From assembly GCA_037953745.1 (NCBI GenBank), contig JBAKBP010003076.1:93797-157796 (forward strand): 64,000 bases of DNA, given 5' to 3'. The translations under genes and the position numbers were made by a program. The notes below the pieces were generated by a model that did no database searches, was not told the origin of the DNA, and saw nothing but the letters and a program-made list of their open reading frames with translations. Every line of letters begins with the position of its first letter. Position 1 is the first letter of the stretch. This DNA comes from Lithodes maja (Eukaryota > Arthropoda > Malacostraca > Decapoda > Lithodidae). Positions 63,314 through 64,000 of this stretch are shown here, one piece after another.

Positions 63314-64000
63314 AAAGGAGTACAAAGGAAATCAAGCAACAACAGATCTAGTGACCCTTCTAGGCTGCTTGTCCTCCAAAACACTGAGGATCAAGTGTCC
63401 AAACAGTGGTTTAGAGTGGGTAAGGGAACATTGGAAAGGGAACTACTGCCCTGCCACTAACGTGGCAGGACTAGGAAGTTAGTAGGGGACATATGGGTTA
63501 GTAACTGAGGGGAGGATAAAGTTATTCATTTACAAACGGAGTCAGTCGCGGGTTTGATGCGAGATATTTGTCTAGGCGGAATTTAAATGAATCAACGGTG
63601 CTGCAGTCTATAACGTTTCGGGGAAGCCCATTCCACAAGTTGACAACTCGATTGAAGAAGAAATTCTTAGATTCGTGCGAGTTAAAAGATTTACCAATAA
63701 TTTTGCAACCGTTTCCCCGTGTGTAATTAGATTGGTCGATAGTGAAGTACTTACTACAGTTCATATTGTCGATGCCTTTGATGATTTTGAACACTTGAAT
63801 TAAGTCGCCTCTTAATCTGCGCTGGGTTAAAGGAAATAGATTTAATTCTCTAAGACGCTCTTCGTATGGTTTGTTCTTTAGGCTAGGTATCATTTTGGTA
63901 ACTCTACGTTGAACTCGTTCTAGCTTGTTTATATCTTTTTGGTAATAAGGGCACCAGGATTGAACGCAGTATTCAAGAAGAGGGCGGACTAAGGAATTGT
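63314..64000 (-). mobile_element. CR1/L2-like LINE family, copy C, inserted in gypsy pol
   Basis: The 3' end AAAGGAGTACAAAGG (+ strand) joins gypsy sequence AAGAAGCTC without an intervening microsatellite. The 3' UTR matches copy B closely. The 5' part lies outside the window. Confidence 0.9.
63522..64000 (-). pseudogene. LINE copy C reverse transcriptase C-terminus (partial)
   Basis: The frame ends at 63522 with RLDKYLASNPRLTPFVNE and continues upstream through IPSLKNKPYEERLRELN and VQSWCPYY-type blocks to the window edge. No stop is seen in the part present. Only the C-terminal region beyond the RT catalytic core is inside the window. Confidence 0.8.

Larger units (their letters stand above)
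60913..64000 (-). mobile_element. Gypsy copy 3 (3' end), interrupted by LINE copy C
   Basis: In - orientation: RNase H end (63313-63013), 3' interior, polypurine tract, and LTR 62731-60913. At 63313/63314 the pol sequence is broken by LINE copy C. The rest of pol should lie beyond the window end on the far side of that LINE. Confidence 0.85.

Overview
The window is eukaryotic and is built almost entirely from transposable elements, satellites and simple repeats. I found no convincing host gene. Long (GA)n, (CT)n, (CA)n and (TA)n tracts, several CR1/L2-type LINEs, DIRS-type tyrosine-recombinase retrotransposons, Ty3/gypsy elements with 1.8 kb LTRs, and many TTAA-flanked miniature elements together suggest a large, repeat-rich arthropod genome. 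A malacostracan (shrimp, crab or crayfish) is my best guess. That placement is inference from repeat content, since there is no rRNA or host protein to anchor it.

Layout. 0.4-4.6 kb: decayed LINE, + strand, with CCCH zinc fingers in ORF1. 4.9-8.2 kb: second LINE family (copy A, - strand). 8.2-10.6 kb: microsatellites, a TTAA-type repeat, and two head-to-head MITEs, one split by a SINE with a perfect 14-bp target duplication. 10.6-11.6 kb: 5'-truncated LINE (- strand). 11.8-20.7 kb: gypsy copy 1 with two LTRs and a wrecked interior, abutting an LTR fragment of the second gypsy family. 21.9-24.4 kb: DIRS-type gag (- strand). 25.9-32 kb: nearly complete but frameshifted DIRS-type element (gag, RT-RNase H, tyrosine recombinase, + strand) with unusual terminal fold-back repeats. 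32.2-33.9 kb: tandem arrays whose monomers are imperfect hairpins. 35-37.9 kb: direct repeats, a TTAA MITE and a tRNA-derived SINE. 38.0-47.3 kb: gypsy copy 2, almost intact. 47.3-49.7 kb: near-intact CR1-like LINE fragment. 50.8-51.2 kb: a second hairpin-bearing array. 52.8-54.2 kb: LINE copy B. 54.3-59.4 kb: a diverged tandem segmental duplication whose halves carry different insertions and different minisatellite expansions. 60.9-63.3 kb: 3' end of gypsy copy 3 (- strand), split by LINE copy C, which runs off the window.

Two points matter most. First, gypsy copies 1 and 2 have the domain order gag-PR-integrase-RT-RNase H, with integrase before RT. This is the Ty1/copia order in an element whose protein motifs are Ty3/gypsy, i.e. 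the Gmr1-like group. In copy 2 a single TAG interrupts one 1,727-codon gag-pol frame, and copy 1 has CAG there. Second, the 32.9-33.9 kb region is a roughly 70-bp periodic array of alternating hairpins capped by GATG. Neighbouring monomers keep base pairing through different sequences, so this is the best candidate here for an undescribed structured (possibly hairpin-RNA) locus.

The elements do not cooperate as a pathway. Each is an independent parasite. Their nesting gives relative ages: LINE copy C is younger than gypsy copy 3, the SINE is younger than its host MITE, and two TTAA elements plus a tRNA-SINE are younger than the 54-59 kb duplication.
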